A stretch of DNA of 36,913 nucleotides from Elusimicrobiota bacterium. GTDB lineage: Bacteria > Elusimicrobiota > Elusimicrobia > UBA1565. Location: assembly GCA_016196755.1 (NCBI GenBank), contig JACPXC010000063.1:1-36913 (forward strand). Reading direction: 5' to 3'. The notes beneath the pieces were generated by a model. The model did no database searches, was not told the DNA's origin, and saw nothing but the letters and a program-made list of their open reading frames with translations. Positions within the stretch are counted from its first letter, which is position 1. Each line of letters begins with the position of its first letter. Positions 1 through 6,963 of the stretch are shown piece after piece. Position numbers and translations under genes: made by a program.

Positions 1-135
1 ATACGGTATCCTGGGACCGCGCACGCTGCGCAATGAAGACCATCGTTAAGCCGTGTGCGGGAAATCCGCCAGCACGGTTTGAAAGGGGGTTTCTGGAAAC
101 CGGGTCCTAACGGATACCGGCGCCAGATTTCTACC
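1..135 (+). mobile_element. 3' end of a group II intron-like element (domain V and terminal hairpins)
   Basis: Positions 48-81 fold like group II intron domain V. The 5' strand AAGCCGTG carries the AGC triad and pairs with CACGGTTT, giving the expected G.U pair in the triad. A two-base bulge separates this from an upper GCGG/CCGC helix closed by a GAAA-type loop. A second hairpin follows (GGTTT, loop, AAACC, about 88-101). Positions 2-49 read as the last 15 codons of an open frame ending in TAA, which could be the tail of the intron-encoded protein; I do not recognise it. An unexpected feature is that GGTATCC-TG-GGACC (5-18) can pair with GGTCC-TAAC-GGATACC (about 104-119), enclosing domain V. 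That is not the textbook domain IV stem, so another structured RNA is possible. The exact 3' splice site cannot be fixed; the next gene starts at 137. Confidence 0.5.
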
Positions 136-136
136 A

Positions 137-2170
137 ATGAAGCGACCGGAGCGCGCGGTGGCCGTCCTCGTCTTGGCCGCCGCGGCCCTGCTGCTGGCGC
201 CTCGGCGCTCCTTTGTCACGGCGGACTGCGCGTTCGGCGAGGCTACCTACCAGGAAGCCGGCGAAGGACTGCTGCACGGCGCCGCCGGCGGGACCCCTCC
301 CTCCTATCATATGCCCGCCGCCTCGCTGGCCGCGGCCTGCCTGCGCGGGCATGCCTCGTCCGACGTCCGGCGCACCTGGCTCGGTCTGGCCCAGGCCGGT
401 CCCCTGGTCCTGGCGGCGGCGGTCGCCGGAGCCTCCGGCGGCGCCGCCGCCGCGGCAGCCGCCGCCGCGCTCTTGGCGTGGACCTCGCCCGAGCCGGCCT
501 GCCATCCGCAGGCCGCCATGGCTTTGCTCGTCCTCGTGCTCGCCGGGGCGCTGGCGGCCTGGTCCCGGCGAACCGACTCGGCGCGCTCCTGGGCCGTAGC
601 CGCGGCGCTGGGCGCCTCGTTCGCTTTCCGCTCGACTTGGGCGTTCCTGCCTCCGCTCCTGGCCCTCTGGGCCCTCAGGCGCGGGGCGCGCAAGTCGGCG
701 CTGATCGTCGGCCTGGCCCCGTACCTTGCCATCGCGCCTTGGGCTGCGGCTACGCTGGCCTCCGAAGGCAGACCGTCGCTCTTCGAAGCCGGCCAGGCCG
801 GGGACAACATCATCGCCGGCGCCTTGGGACTGGTGGGGACCTTCGAAGGGGACTCCTCGGCGCTGGCCGACGGGCTGCCCGATCCCATGGACTTCGGGGA
901 GACCATGTCGTGGGCGGCGCGCGAGACACTCTCTAATCCTTTCCGGACCCTGGACGCCATGTTCCGGCGCGCGGTTTTTGTCGTCGCCCTGGCGCCGCTG
1001 CCTTGGGCCTGCGCGCTGGTCGGTTGTCTGGCGGCGTGGCGGCGGCCTCAGGTGCGGGCCTGGGCGCTCTTGGCCCTCTATCTCGTCGCCGTCCACGTGC
1101 CGATGTCCGTACAGGCCAACTATTTCACCCCGCTCTGGCCGGTCCTGGCGCTGCTGGCCGCGGCGCCCCTGGCCCACCGGCGCTTCGGGTTCACCGTGCC
1201 CCTCGAACGGGGCCTGCGCCGGCTCGGATCGGGACTGGTCCTGATGGCCGGCGCGGCGGCGCTCGTGGCGGGCTCCGCGGCGATGGTCCTGGCGGCGCGC
1301 TACGGAGCGCAAGCTCTGTCGCGCGCGCCGGATTCCGAGGCCGCCCTCGAGGCCGCTCTGGCCGCCGCGCCGGACGACGCCGTCCTGCGCCTATGGCGGG
1401 GGCGCCGTCTCCTTCGCGCGGGCAGCCTCGCCGAGGCGCGCGCCGATTTCCAGGCGGCCGTCGCCGGCGGAGTCGACCGGGCGGAGCCGCTGGCGGCTTG
1501 GTCCGGCCTCTTGTCGGGCGGGACGCTCGACATGAAGACCGCCGACGGCCTGCCCTGCGCCACGCGCGCGCTGAGCGTCTTCTTCGGCGCCGAGGCCCTG
1601 GCCTTGCAGGGGCGGCAGGGCGCGGCGCAGGCCGCCGCTCTCGAGGCGGTCGAGGCCCGGCGCGCCTGCGCCTTCGTCCGGGTCGGCGCCGGCGCCGCCC
1701 AGGCGCGTCTGAAGGCCACGGCGCAGGCGGTGCGGGCGCTCCTCGCGGACCTGGCTCCGCTCGTCCCCCGCGGGCGCGTGCTGGCCGCCCCGCGCCTATT
1801 GACCGCGGCTTTTTCCGCTTTCCCGCCGGACCGGGAGTCCTGGCTGGCGCTGGCCATCGGCCTGCAGGACCTCGCCGACTCCGAGGGGGCGGTGGCCGCG
1901 CACGACGGCATGGCCGAGGCGGGCGCGGCGGCGAGTCCGGCCGACCGCGGCGTGGCGCTGGTCTTGGCCGGACGGCGCGACGAGGGCCGCGCCGCGCTGA
2001 CGGCGGCGCTGGCCGCCGACCCGGCCTGCGCTCCGGCGGCGCTGTCCTTGGGAGCGGTCTTGGAAGGCGATGGGAAACCGGCGGAGGCGCGGGCGGTCTA
2101 CGAGCGCGCGCTGGCGGCGGGCGGGGGACGCTTGAGGGGAGAGCTTAAACGGCGCCTCGGCCCGAAGTGA
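137..2170 (+). CDS. polytopic membrane protein, GT-C glycosyltransferase-like, with C-terminal TPR region
   Basis: The protein has 677 residues. The N-terminal half (about 1-395) holds eight or more hydrophobic segments separated by short loops, with an early luminal loop (TADCAFGEATYQEAGEGLL) placed like the acidic first loop of PMT/ArnT-type (GT-C) lipid-linked sugar transferases. Residues 395-677 are Ala-rich helical pairs with TPR character (for example around LRLWRGRRLLRAGSLAEARADF and the last 60 residues). The call as a transferase rests on topology and layout; no catalytic motif is decisive. The ATG at 137 follows directly on the intron-like element, and I see neither a Shine-Dalgarno nor a close -10 box. 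It may therefore be transcribed from upstream of the window. The reading frame itself is long, has the biased third positions expected at this GC content, and is the best supported frame here. Confidence 0.6.
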   Translation: MKRPERAVAVLVLAAAALLLAPRRSFVTADCAFGEATYQEAGEGLLHGAAGGTPPSYHMPAASLAAACLRGHASSDVRRTWLGLAQAGPLVLAAAVAGASGGAAAAAAAAALLAWTSPEPACHPQAAMALLVLVLAGALAAWSRRTDSARSWAVAAALGASFAFRSTWAFLPPLLALWALRRGARKSALIVGLAPYLAIAPWAAATLASEGRPSLFEAGQAGDNIIAGALGLVGTFEGDSSALADGLPDPMDFGETMSWAARETLSNPFRTLDAMFRRAVFVVALAPLPWACALVGCLAAWRRPQVRAWALLALYLVAVHVPMSVQANYFTPLWPVLALLAAAPLAHRRFGFTVPLERGLRRLGSGLVLMAGAAALVAGSAAMVLAARYGAQALSRAPDSEAALEAALAAAPDDAVLRLWRGRRLLRAGSLAEARADFQAAVAGGVDRAEPLAAWSGLLSGGTLDMKTADGLPCATRALSVFFGAEALALQGRQGAAQAAALEAVEARRACAFVRVGAGAAQARLKATAQAVRALLADLAPLVPRGRVLAAPRLLTAAFSAFPPDRESWLALAIGLQDLADSEGAVAAHDGMAEAGAAASPADRGVALVLAGRRDEGRAALTAALAADPACAPAALSLGAVLEGDGKPAEARAVYERALAAGGGRLRGELKRRLGPK

Positions 2171-2183
2171 GGAAAAATCTGTT

Positions 2184-2257
2184 AGGTGCGGATGGGATTC
2201 GAACCCATGAATACGAGTTTTGCAGACTCGCCCCTTAGACCACTTGGGTACCGCACC
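2184..2257 (-). tRNA. tRNA-Cys (anticodon GCA)
   Basis: Read on the minus strand, GGTGCGG (5') pairs with CCGCACC (3') as a 7-bp acceptor stem. The anticodon stem CGAGT/ACTCG encloses the loop CTGCAAA, giving anticodon GCA. The T arm has a TTCGAAT loop between ATGGG and CCCAT. The discriminator base is U, as expected for cysteine tRNA. CCA is not encoded (AAC follows). A TACACT -10 lies 10 nt upstream of the 5' end (2268-2273). A short T run follows the gene, but no terminator hairpin is obvious. Confidence 0.95.
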
Positions 2258-2260
2258 GTG

Positions 2261-2288
2261 TGGACTCAGTGTAGCTTTTTTGTATCCT
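2261..2288 (+). promoter_or_regulatory. promoter of the C39-like protein operon, overlapping the tRNA-Cys promoter
   Basis: TATCCT (2283-2288) lies 7 nt before the ATG at 2296, and a TGGACT -35-like hexamer lies 16 nt further upstream (2261-2266). The same 13 bases TATCCTGACCGCG recur immediately before the start codon at 10032. The minus-strand -10 of tRNA-Cys (TACACT, 2268-2273) lies inside this spacer, so the two divergent promoters overlap. Confidence 0.55.
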
Positions 2289-2295
2289 GACCGCG

Positions 2296-4386
2296 ATGAG
2301 GAGCGTCTTCTTCGCCCTCCTTCTCGTCGGGGCCGCGCTTCCCGCGCGCGCCCAGGTGGCGGTGGGCTGTACCTGCTACTGCGGCGCCCAGCTCAACCCG
2401 CCCTGCAGCGAGTCGGCCTGCAAGTCGGCCTGCGGCTACGGCGGAGGGAGCGGGGATACGGTCAATCCATACGGTCCCGCGAACATCGCCTGGGGCGGCA
2501 TGACCAAGCGCGCCCTCAACATGATCGAGGAGTGCGGTCCGAAGCCGGCCTGCCGTTTCATGCGCACCGGCGTCCTCATCCCGATGGGGCTCATGTGGGA
2601 CGGGCCGGTCTGGTTGGTCCGCGGTCTCGGCTACGGCCTCTATTACGGCGGAAAAGGCGTAGCATTCGTCGGGAAGGGGGTCGGCCGCGGCGTCAAGGCC
2701 GCGGGCTCGGCCCTGGCCAAGCCGTTTAGGCGCGAGATGGGGAAGCGGGCCGACGCGTCGCGGGCCGCCAGCGTCGAAGCGGCCGGCCTCTGTTCCTTGG
2801 CGTGGGGCGGCCGTTACCAGGACGCGGCCGAATGGGAGGCCTGCCGGAAGGCCATCCTGCGGCGGCAGCGCGCCGCCACGAAGCTGGTCCCGGCCAATCG
2901 GGAGACCGAGCGCTGGTGTAAGAAGAACATCCCCTTGTCGTCGGGGCCGCAGCGCTTTAACTGGGAGACGCGCTGCAATCCCGGAGTCTCCGCCGCCCTC
3001 ATCACGGCCCCGCTGAGCGACCCGCTGGGTGCGCCGTTGTCGACGAGCGCGGCTCGGCTCGACGCGCCTGGCAGGGCACGCCCCCCGGTCCCCGCCCCGG
3101 CCGCCGTCCCCGCTCCGGCCGCCATCCCCGCCACGGCCGCCGCCGCAGCCGGTTCGACGGAGGTGGAGCGCGTCGTGGAACCCGCCGCTCAGGCCGTCTC
3201 GGCTCCCGGCGGCACCATCGCCGGTGGGACTCCCGCTACAGCTCCCGAAGCCGGCCCCAAGCCCGTCGCGGGCCTGCGCGACCCCGCTTCGCTGGCGGGT
3301 ACTCCGGCCGAGGAGGCCAAGGCGGCCGCCTCGTCGGGCTTCGACGCCCAGGGTGCCATGCTCGGCCGGACCGGCCAAGCGCCGGCCATCTCGGCCGCCG
3401 CCGCTTCTGCCTCTGCCGCGCCGACCGGGGGAGCCGTTCGGGGCGCCGCCGCTCCGGCCGTCCAGAGGGCCGCCGCTCCGGCCGTCGCGGCTGAGGGGCC
3501 GCGGGCGGCTTCCGCCGTCGCCGCCTCCGTGATGGACTCGGTTCCGCCGCCCAGCCGTTCTTCGAGAGAACCCGTCCTCCCCCACCCCGCCGTCGCCCGC
3601 GGCAAGGCCAAGCTCGTCGGCGACCCCAAGCGATTCGCCGGCTCCTTCGACCTTCAGCAGGGCAACACCTGCGCCGTGGTCAGCATCGCCCAGCTCTTGA
3701 GCGCCTACGATCCGGACGGCCGGAAGGTCAATGAGATCTCCCAGAACCCGCTCTTCAGGGACGCCTTCGCGAACGGGTTTTTTCATGCCGAGTTCAGCTG
3801 CGACCAACCGGCGCCGCGCGACAACTGTCGCGCGTATTACAACCCCGACACCCGTAAGTGTTTCCTGGTCGACAAGAACGGCAAGCGAGCGGCCACGGAC
3901 TGGGACGAAGACGGCGCCGAGGTGATGGAGAGCGGCTACATCTGCGACGCGGCCCGCAGGGACGGCGGCATGACTCCGTCGGCGATCGGCGACTACCTGG
4001 CCCTGCGCTCGGGCCGCAAGGTCCACAACGGCTGGGTGCCCGCGATCGAGGACGAGCAGAAGGCGAAACTGTCCCCCGAGGCCTTGGCGCACGCCGAGGC
4101 GATCCGCGCGACGCATCTGCCGCGGGCCCGCGCCGAGGTCCTCGCCTCGCTCGAGAGGGGGAACGCCGTCATCGTCGCCTTGAGGCGTTCGAATCTTTGG
4201 TACAAGTCGGGTCCCCGCGGCCTCCATGCGGTCGTGGTGACGGCCGCCGTGGTCGGCACAGACGGCGCGCCGGCGGGCTTCTACATCAACGACAGTTCGA
4301 ACTACGAGCAGGGGCGCTTCCTGCCGATGGCGGAATTCGACCAGGCCTGGCTCGCCGACGACCTTCAGAGGGTATACATCGAATGA
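2296..4386 (+). CDS. secreted C39-like papain-fold cysteine peptidase domain protein
   Basis: The protein has 696 residues. A signal peptide ends near ALPARA (about residue 19). It is followed by a Cys-rich segment (VGCTCYCGAQLNPPCSESAC) and a Gly-rich hydrophobic stretch. A long Ala/Pro linker covers about 250-440. The C-terminal domain (about 445-696) has the layout of C39-like peptidases: C459 in QGNTCAVVSIAQLL, H644 in GLHAVVVTAAV and D666 (or N665) in FYINDSSNYEQ. I see this residue order directly; enzymatic activity is inferred. Expression is probably from a leaderless TATCCT promoter. The stop overlaps the next start (ATGA, 4383-4386), so the pair is translationally coupled. C39 enzymes commonly process double-glycine peptides, but no ABC transporter is fused or adjacent, so the substrate is unknown. 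Confidence 0.7.
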   Translation: MRSVFFALLLVGAALPARAQVAVGCTCYCGAQLNPPCSESACKSACGYGGGSGDTVNPYGPANIAWGGMTKRALNMIEECGPKPACRFMRTGVLIPMGLMWDGPVWLVRGLGYGLYYGGKGVAFVGKGVGRGVKAAGSALAKPFRREMGKRADASRAASVEAAGLCSLAWGGRYQDAAEWEACRKAILRRQRAATKLVPANRETERWCKKNIPLSSGPQRFNWETRCNPGVSAALITAPLSDPLGAPLSTSAARLDAPGRARPPVPAPAAVPAPAAIPATAAAAAGSTEVERVVEPAAQAVSAPGGTIAGGTPATAPEAGPKPVAGLRDPASLAGTPAEEAKAAASSGFDAQGAMLGRTGQAPAISAAAASASAAPTGGAVRGAAAPAVQRAAAPAVAAEGPRAASAVAASVMDSVPPPSRSSREPVLPHPAVARGKAKLVGDPKRFAGSFDLQQGNTCAVVSIAQLLSAYDPDGRKVNEISQNPLFRDAFANGFFHAEFSCDQPAPRDNCRAYYNPDTRKCFLVDKNGKRAATDWDEDGAEVMESGYICDAARRDGGMTPSAIGDYLALRSGRKVHNGWVPAIEDEQKAKLSPEALAHAEAIRATHLPRARAEVLASLERGNAVIVALRRSNLWYKSGPRGLHAVVVTAAVVGTDGAPAGFYINDSSNYEQGRFLPMAEFDQAWLADDLQRVYIE

Positions 4387-4976
4387 GGATCCAGATCGCG
4401 CTCTGCCTGCTAGCGTCGTCGGTCGCCGCTTCCGGGGCCGAACGGCCTGCCCTGTCGATCTTGGCCGACTCGGCCCGGCGCTCCTGCTCGTCGAACATCC
4501 CGCTCGAGATGTACCAGTCCATCCCGCTCCCCGTGAAGACCGAGAAGGGGCTGCGCTACCGGCTGATGTTCTATCCCGCGGGTGCCGACGACCCCCGCGC
4601 GCAGCAGCGCGAGGTCAACGAGCCGACCCGGACCGCGGAATTCGCGGACAAGGGCGGCGACGTAGCCTGCGACGTGCGCCCCGATTATCCCCGGCGGAAG
4701 TTCAAGAAGGGCGTCCCCCGCTTCGCGCCGATCGGCCTGCTCATGTCGGAGCCGGCGCTTAAGCTCAGCTTCGAGGAGTACTCGGCGCTCGAGAGGGAGG
4801 TCTACATCGCCGTCGAGGCCGCGGCCGACTCCTTCACGGCGGGTAAGGCCGACGCCGCGGCCGCCCAGCGGTTCAGCAAGGGCTTCGCGGTCCTCTCCGA
4901 GCCCGCGCTCCAGGGGCACTACCGGGCCATGGCTCCGGACTTCTTCGCCTGGGTCGACAAGTCGCTCAAGAAGTAG
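4383..4976 (+). CDS. exported protein of unknown function, coupled to the C39-like protein
   Basis: The protein has 197 residues and begins with a signal peptide (cleavage near VAASGA, about residue 19). The start is the ATG at 4383, which overlaps the upstream stop by four bases. The mature part contains two cysteines that could pair (in RRSCSSN and VACDVRPDYP), a central beta-rich stretch (LRYRLMFYPAG) and a helical C-terminal half ending in DKSLKK. I recognise no family. The tight coupling suggests it works with the upstream peptidase-like protein, as a partner, inhibitor or substrate; this is inference only. Confidence 0.65.
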   Translation: MRIQIALCLLASSVAASGAERPALSILADSARRSCSSNIPLEMYQSIPLPVKTEKGLRYRLMFYPAGADDPRAQQREVNEPTRTAEFADKGGDVACDVRPDYPRRKFKKGVPRFAPIGLLMSEPALKLSFEEYSALEREVYIAVEAAADSFTAGKADAAAAQRFSKGFAVLSEPALQGHYRAMAPDFFAWVDKSLKK

Positions 4977-5033
4977 GCCGGGCCTCTTACCTGAAGATTA
5001 CCTCTCGTTAACGGGCGCGACTCATGGCGGGGC

Positions 5034-5039
5034 TATCCT
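5034..5039 (+). promoter_or_regulatory. leaderless -10 box (TATCCT) of the propeller gene
   Basis: TATCCT ends 6 nt before the ATG at 5046, and no Shine-Dalgarno is present in the gap. The interval 4977-5033 holds no other recognisable signal. Confidence 0.5.
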
Positions 5040-5045
5040 TGCGGC

Positions 5046-6638
5046 ATGGGCAAACTCCTCGCGCTCCTGCTGGTCGTGACGTGGCCCGCGGCAGCTTGGG
5101 CCGTGGGACCGGTCGGCTACCTGGACTACATCGACGAGGAGGGCGTGGCCGTGGGCTGGACCCTCGACCGCGACGAGTCCGAGAAGTCGATCGGGGTCCA
5201 TTTCTACCGCGAGGGCGCCGCCGGCGTGGCCGCCGGGGTCGCCGACCAGCGGCGCCGCGACGTCAACCAGCTGCTGGGCGTGCCCGGCGACCACGGCTTC
5301 CGGTTCGCGATTCCTTCAGCCCTGCGCGACGGCCGCACGCACTACCTTTACAGCTACGGCATCGACAGTGAGGGCGCGGGCGCCGACAACCGCCACTTGG
5401 AGGGCAGCCCGCAGGCCTTCACCTTCGGCCCGACGCCGACTGATTTCAGGCAGTGGGCCGATCAGTCGGGGCCGGGCGCCCCGGGGCACGCCTATGCGCC
5501 GGCGATCGTCAACGAGAACGGCCGCTATCACGTCTTCTATTGCGCCAACGGAGACGTGCCCGGGGTCTGGGACATGATCCGCTACGTGCATTCCACCGAC
5601 GGCCGGACCTGGTCGGCGCCGGTCGTCAAGCTCCGTGCCAAGGCCAAGAACGCCCGCGACATGGCGGCCTGCGACCCCAGCGTGGTTTTTTTCAAGGGCC
5701 ATTACTACATGTACTACTCCTCCGCTTACGAGGAGCCGGCCCCAGGGAGCTTCCAGACGGTGGTGCAGGTCGCCCGCGCGGCTTCGATCGACGGGACCTA
5801 TCTCACCTACACCGACCGCGGCACCTGGGAGCTCAACCCCGACGATCCCAAGATAATCATCAGGCCCTTGGTCGCCGGCGGCAGGCCCCCGGCCTATGGG
5901 GCGGGTCAGCAGTCGGTGGTCGTCAAGGGCGGCCGGCTCCTCATGTGGTATACCGACGACAGCGTGCAGCGGGGGGTCCCGCGCATCTACATGCTCGAGT
6001 CGAGCGATCCCGTGCGCTGGTCGCCTAGCGCCTCGCGCGCCACGGATCTGCGCACGTTGTCCTCCGTGGACGTCAAGTATGAGGCGGCCGGCGCCGGGCG
6101 CTACGTCATGGTCGCCATCGATGGACAGCATGCGGCGGACGCCCGGCTCCTGGCCGGATACTCGAGGGACGGACTGACGTGGGGCACTCTCCGGGAGCTC
6201 ATGGGCGCGGCCCGGCTCGCCGATTGGGTCCACAATCCGGGCGTGGGCGGCGACAAGCTGGGCAGGCTTCTGGCCGGCGTGGACCTGGTCGCCTTCGGCG
6301 CGCCGGACCAACTGGCGTCGGCGGATGCCTCATGGGGACGCTGGGACCTCTATGGGACGTTCGTCGACGTCAACCCGGTGACCGGGCAGGCTGCGGCCGT
6401 ACTGCCTGGTGCTCCGGCCAGTAAGGCCGCGCCGCAGTCCGCTCCCGCGGCGCCGACCGTGGTGGCGGCGTCGACGCTCAGGCCGCAAGCCGCGGCGCCG
6501 ACGACCGTCAGCTCCGCGTACACGTTCGAGCCGGGAGGATTCGCGAAGCCGACCGCGGCCGCACCCAGGCGCTTGGGCGCCAGCGATATCCGCCGGAGCG
6601 CGGTGACCCCGAGCGCGATCGGCGGGCGCTTCCGCTAG
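5046..6638 (+). CDS. secreted five-bladed beta-propeller protein (GH43/GH32-like fold)
   Basis: The protein has 530 residues. The signal peptide ends at about AAWA (residue 19). Residues 21-125 form a beta domain (GYLDYIDEEGVAVGW ... HTHYLYSYGID-type ending) that I know as an N-terminal module in bacterial secreted glycosidase-like proteins. Residues 140-430 show propeller blades with glycosidase-superfamily motifs: YAPAIVNENGRYHVFYC, CDPSVVFFKGHYYMYYSS and repeated S-x-DG-x-W elements (STDGRTW, SRDGLTW). The aspartate in CDPS is placed like a catalytic or substrate-contacting acid, but the full acid triad cannot be assigned by eye. The C-terminal 90 residues are Ala/Pro-rich and may act as a wall or envelope spacer. 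Substrate unknown. It is transcribed alone. Confidence 0.65.
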   Translation: MGKLLALLLVVTWPAAAWAVGPVGYLDYIDEEGVAVGWTLDRDESEKSIGVHFYREGAAGVAAGVADQRRRDVNQLLGVPGDHGFRFAIPSALRDGRTHYLYSYGIDSEGAGADNRHLEGSPQAFTFGPTPTDFRQWADQSGPGAPGHAYAPAIVNENGRYHVFYCANGDVPGVWDMIRYVHSTDGRTWSAPVVKLRAKAKNARDMAACDPSVVFFKGHYYMYYSSAYEEPAPGSFQTVVQVARAASIDGTYLTYTDRGTWELNPDDPKIIIRPLVAGGRPPAYGAGQQSVVVKGGRLLMWYTDDSVQRGVPRIYMLESSDPVRWSPSASRATDLRTLSSVDVKYEAAGAGRYVMVAIDGQHAADARLLAGYSRDGLTWGTLRELMGAARLADWVHNPGVGGDKLGRLLAGVDLVAFGAPDQLASADASWGRWDLYGTFVDVNPVTGQAAAVLPGAPASKAAPQSAPAAPTVVAASTLRPQAAAPTTVSSAYTFEPGGFAKPTAAAPRRLGASDIRRSAVTPSAIGGRFR

Positions 6639-6660
6639 AGGCGGGACTCCGGCCGTTTGA

Positions 6661-6666
6661 TAAGCT
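6661..6666 (+). promoter_or_regulatory. leaderless -10 box (TAAGCT) of the TPR lipoprotein gene
   Basis: TAAGCT ends 6 nt before the GTG at 6673. It lies in the 34-nt gap after the propeller gene, so read-through from that gene is also possible. Confidence 0.35.
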
Positions 6667-6672
6667 GGACGG

Positions 6673-6963
6673 GTGAGGACGCTCTGCGGCCTGGCGCTGG
6701 CATCTCTGCTCTCGGGCTGTCTTTCCGGAGCGCCCCGGCGCGTCGAGCCGCCCGGCAGGTCGTCGCCGCCCGCGGAGGAAGCCGGCGCGGCGCGCCGTCG
6801 CGCCGTCGTCGCGGCTCAGCGGCTTTACGACCAGGGCGTCGACGCCTATGCGCGAGGCGAGATGAAGGAGGCCGAGCGTTTTTTTGAGGAAGCGCTCCAG
6901 CGCGATCCGGGCCATGCGCCGGCCCAGAAGGCCCTGCGCCGTCTGGCCCAGCCGGCGCCATAG
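6673..6963 (+). CDS. small TPR lipoprotein
   Basis: The protein has 96 residues and starts with GTG. Residues 1-16 form a lipoprotein signal with lipobox LLSGC (Cys16 the lipidation site). A Pro/Arg-rich linker follows. Residues 45-90 then make one complete TPR-like helical pair (QRLYDQGVDAYARGEMKEAE, then a second helix ending DPGHAPAQKALRRL). The expected role is protein-protein interaction at a membrane; no partner is identifiable. Its TAG stop abuts the stop of the convergent oxidoreductase gene (TAG at 6961-6963, CTA at 6964-6966). Confidence 0.75.
   Translation: MRTLCGLALASLLSGCLSGAPRRVEPPGRSSPPAEEAGAARRRAVVAAQRLYDQGVDAYARGEMKEAERFFEEALQRDPGHAPAQKALRRLAQPAP

Noticed and set aside
55-936. 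Open frame of 293 codons beginning in the domain V-like RNA
   Set aside because: Its N-terminus is the well-known false peptide produced by translating group II domain V, and the rest is an Arg-rich shadow of the membrane protein gene in another frame.
3040-3530. Tandem GC-rich repeats in the Ala/Pro linker of the C39-like protein as a possible CRISPR or regulatory repeat
   Set aside because: The repeats are short, irregular and in frame with Ala/Pro/Val codons, so they reflect low-complexity coding sequence. No CRISPR-like spacer structure exists anywhere in the window.
131-4227. Long minus-strand open frames opposite the first two plus-strand genes (for example 131-1312 and 2266-4227)
   Set aside because: They are Arg/Gly/Pro-rich, lack recognisable domains and start signals, and mirror genes with signal peptides and catalytic motifs. 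At this GC content antisense frames rarely meet stop codons.
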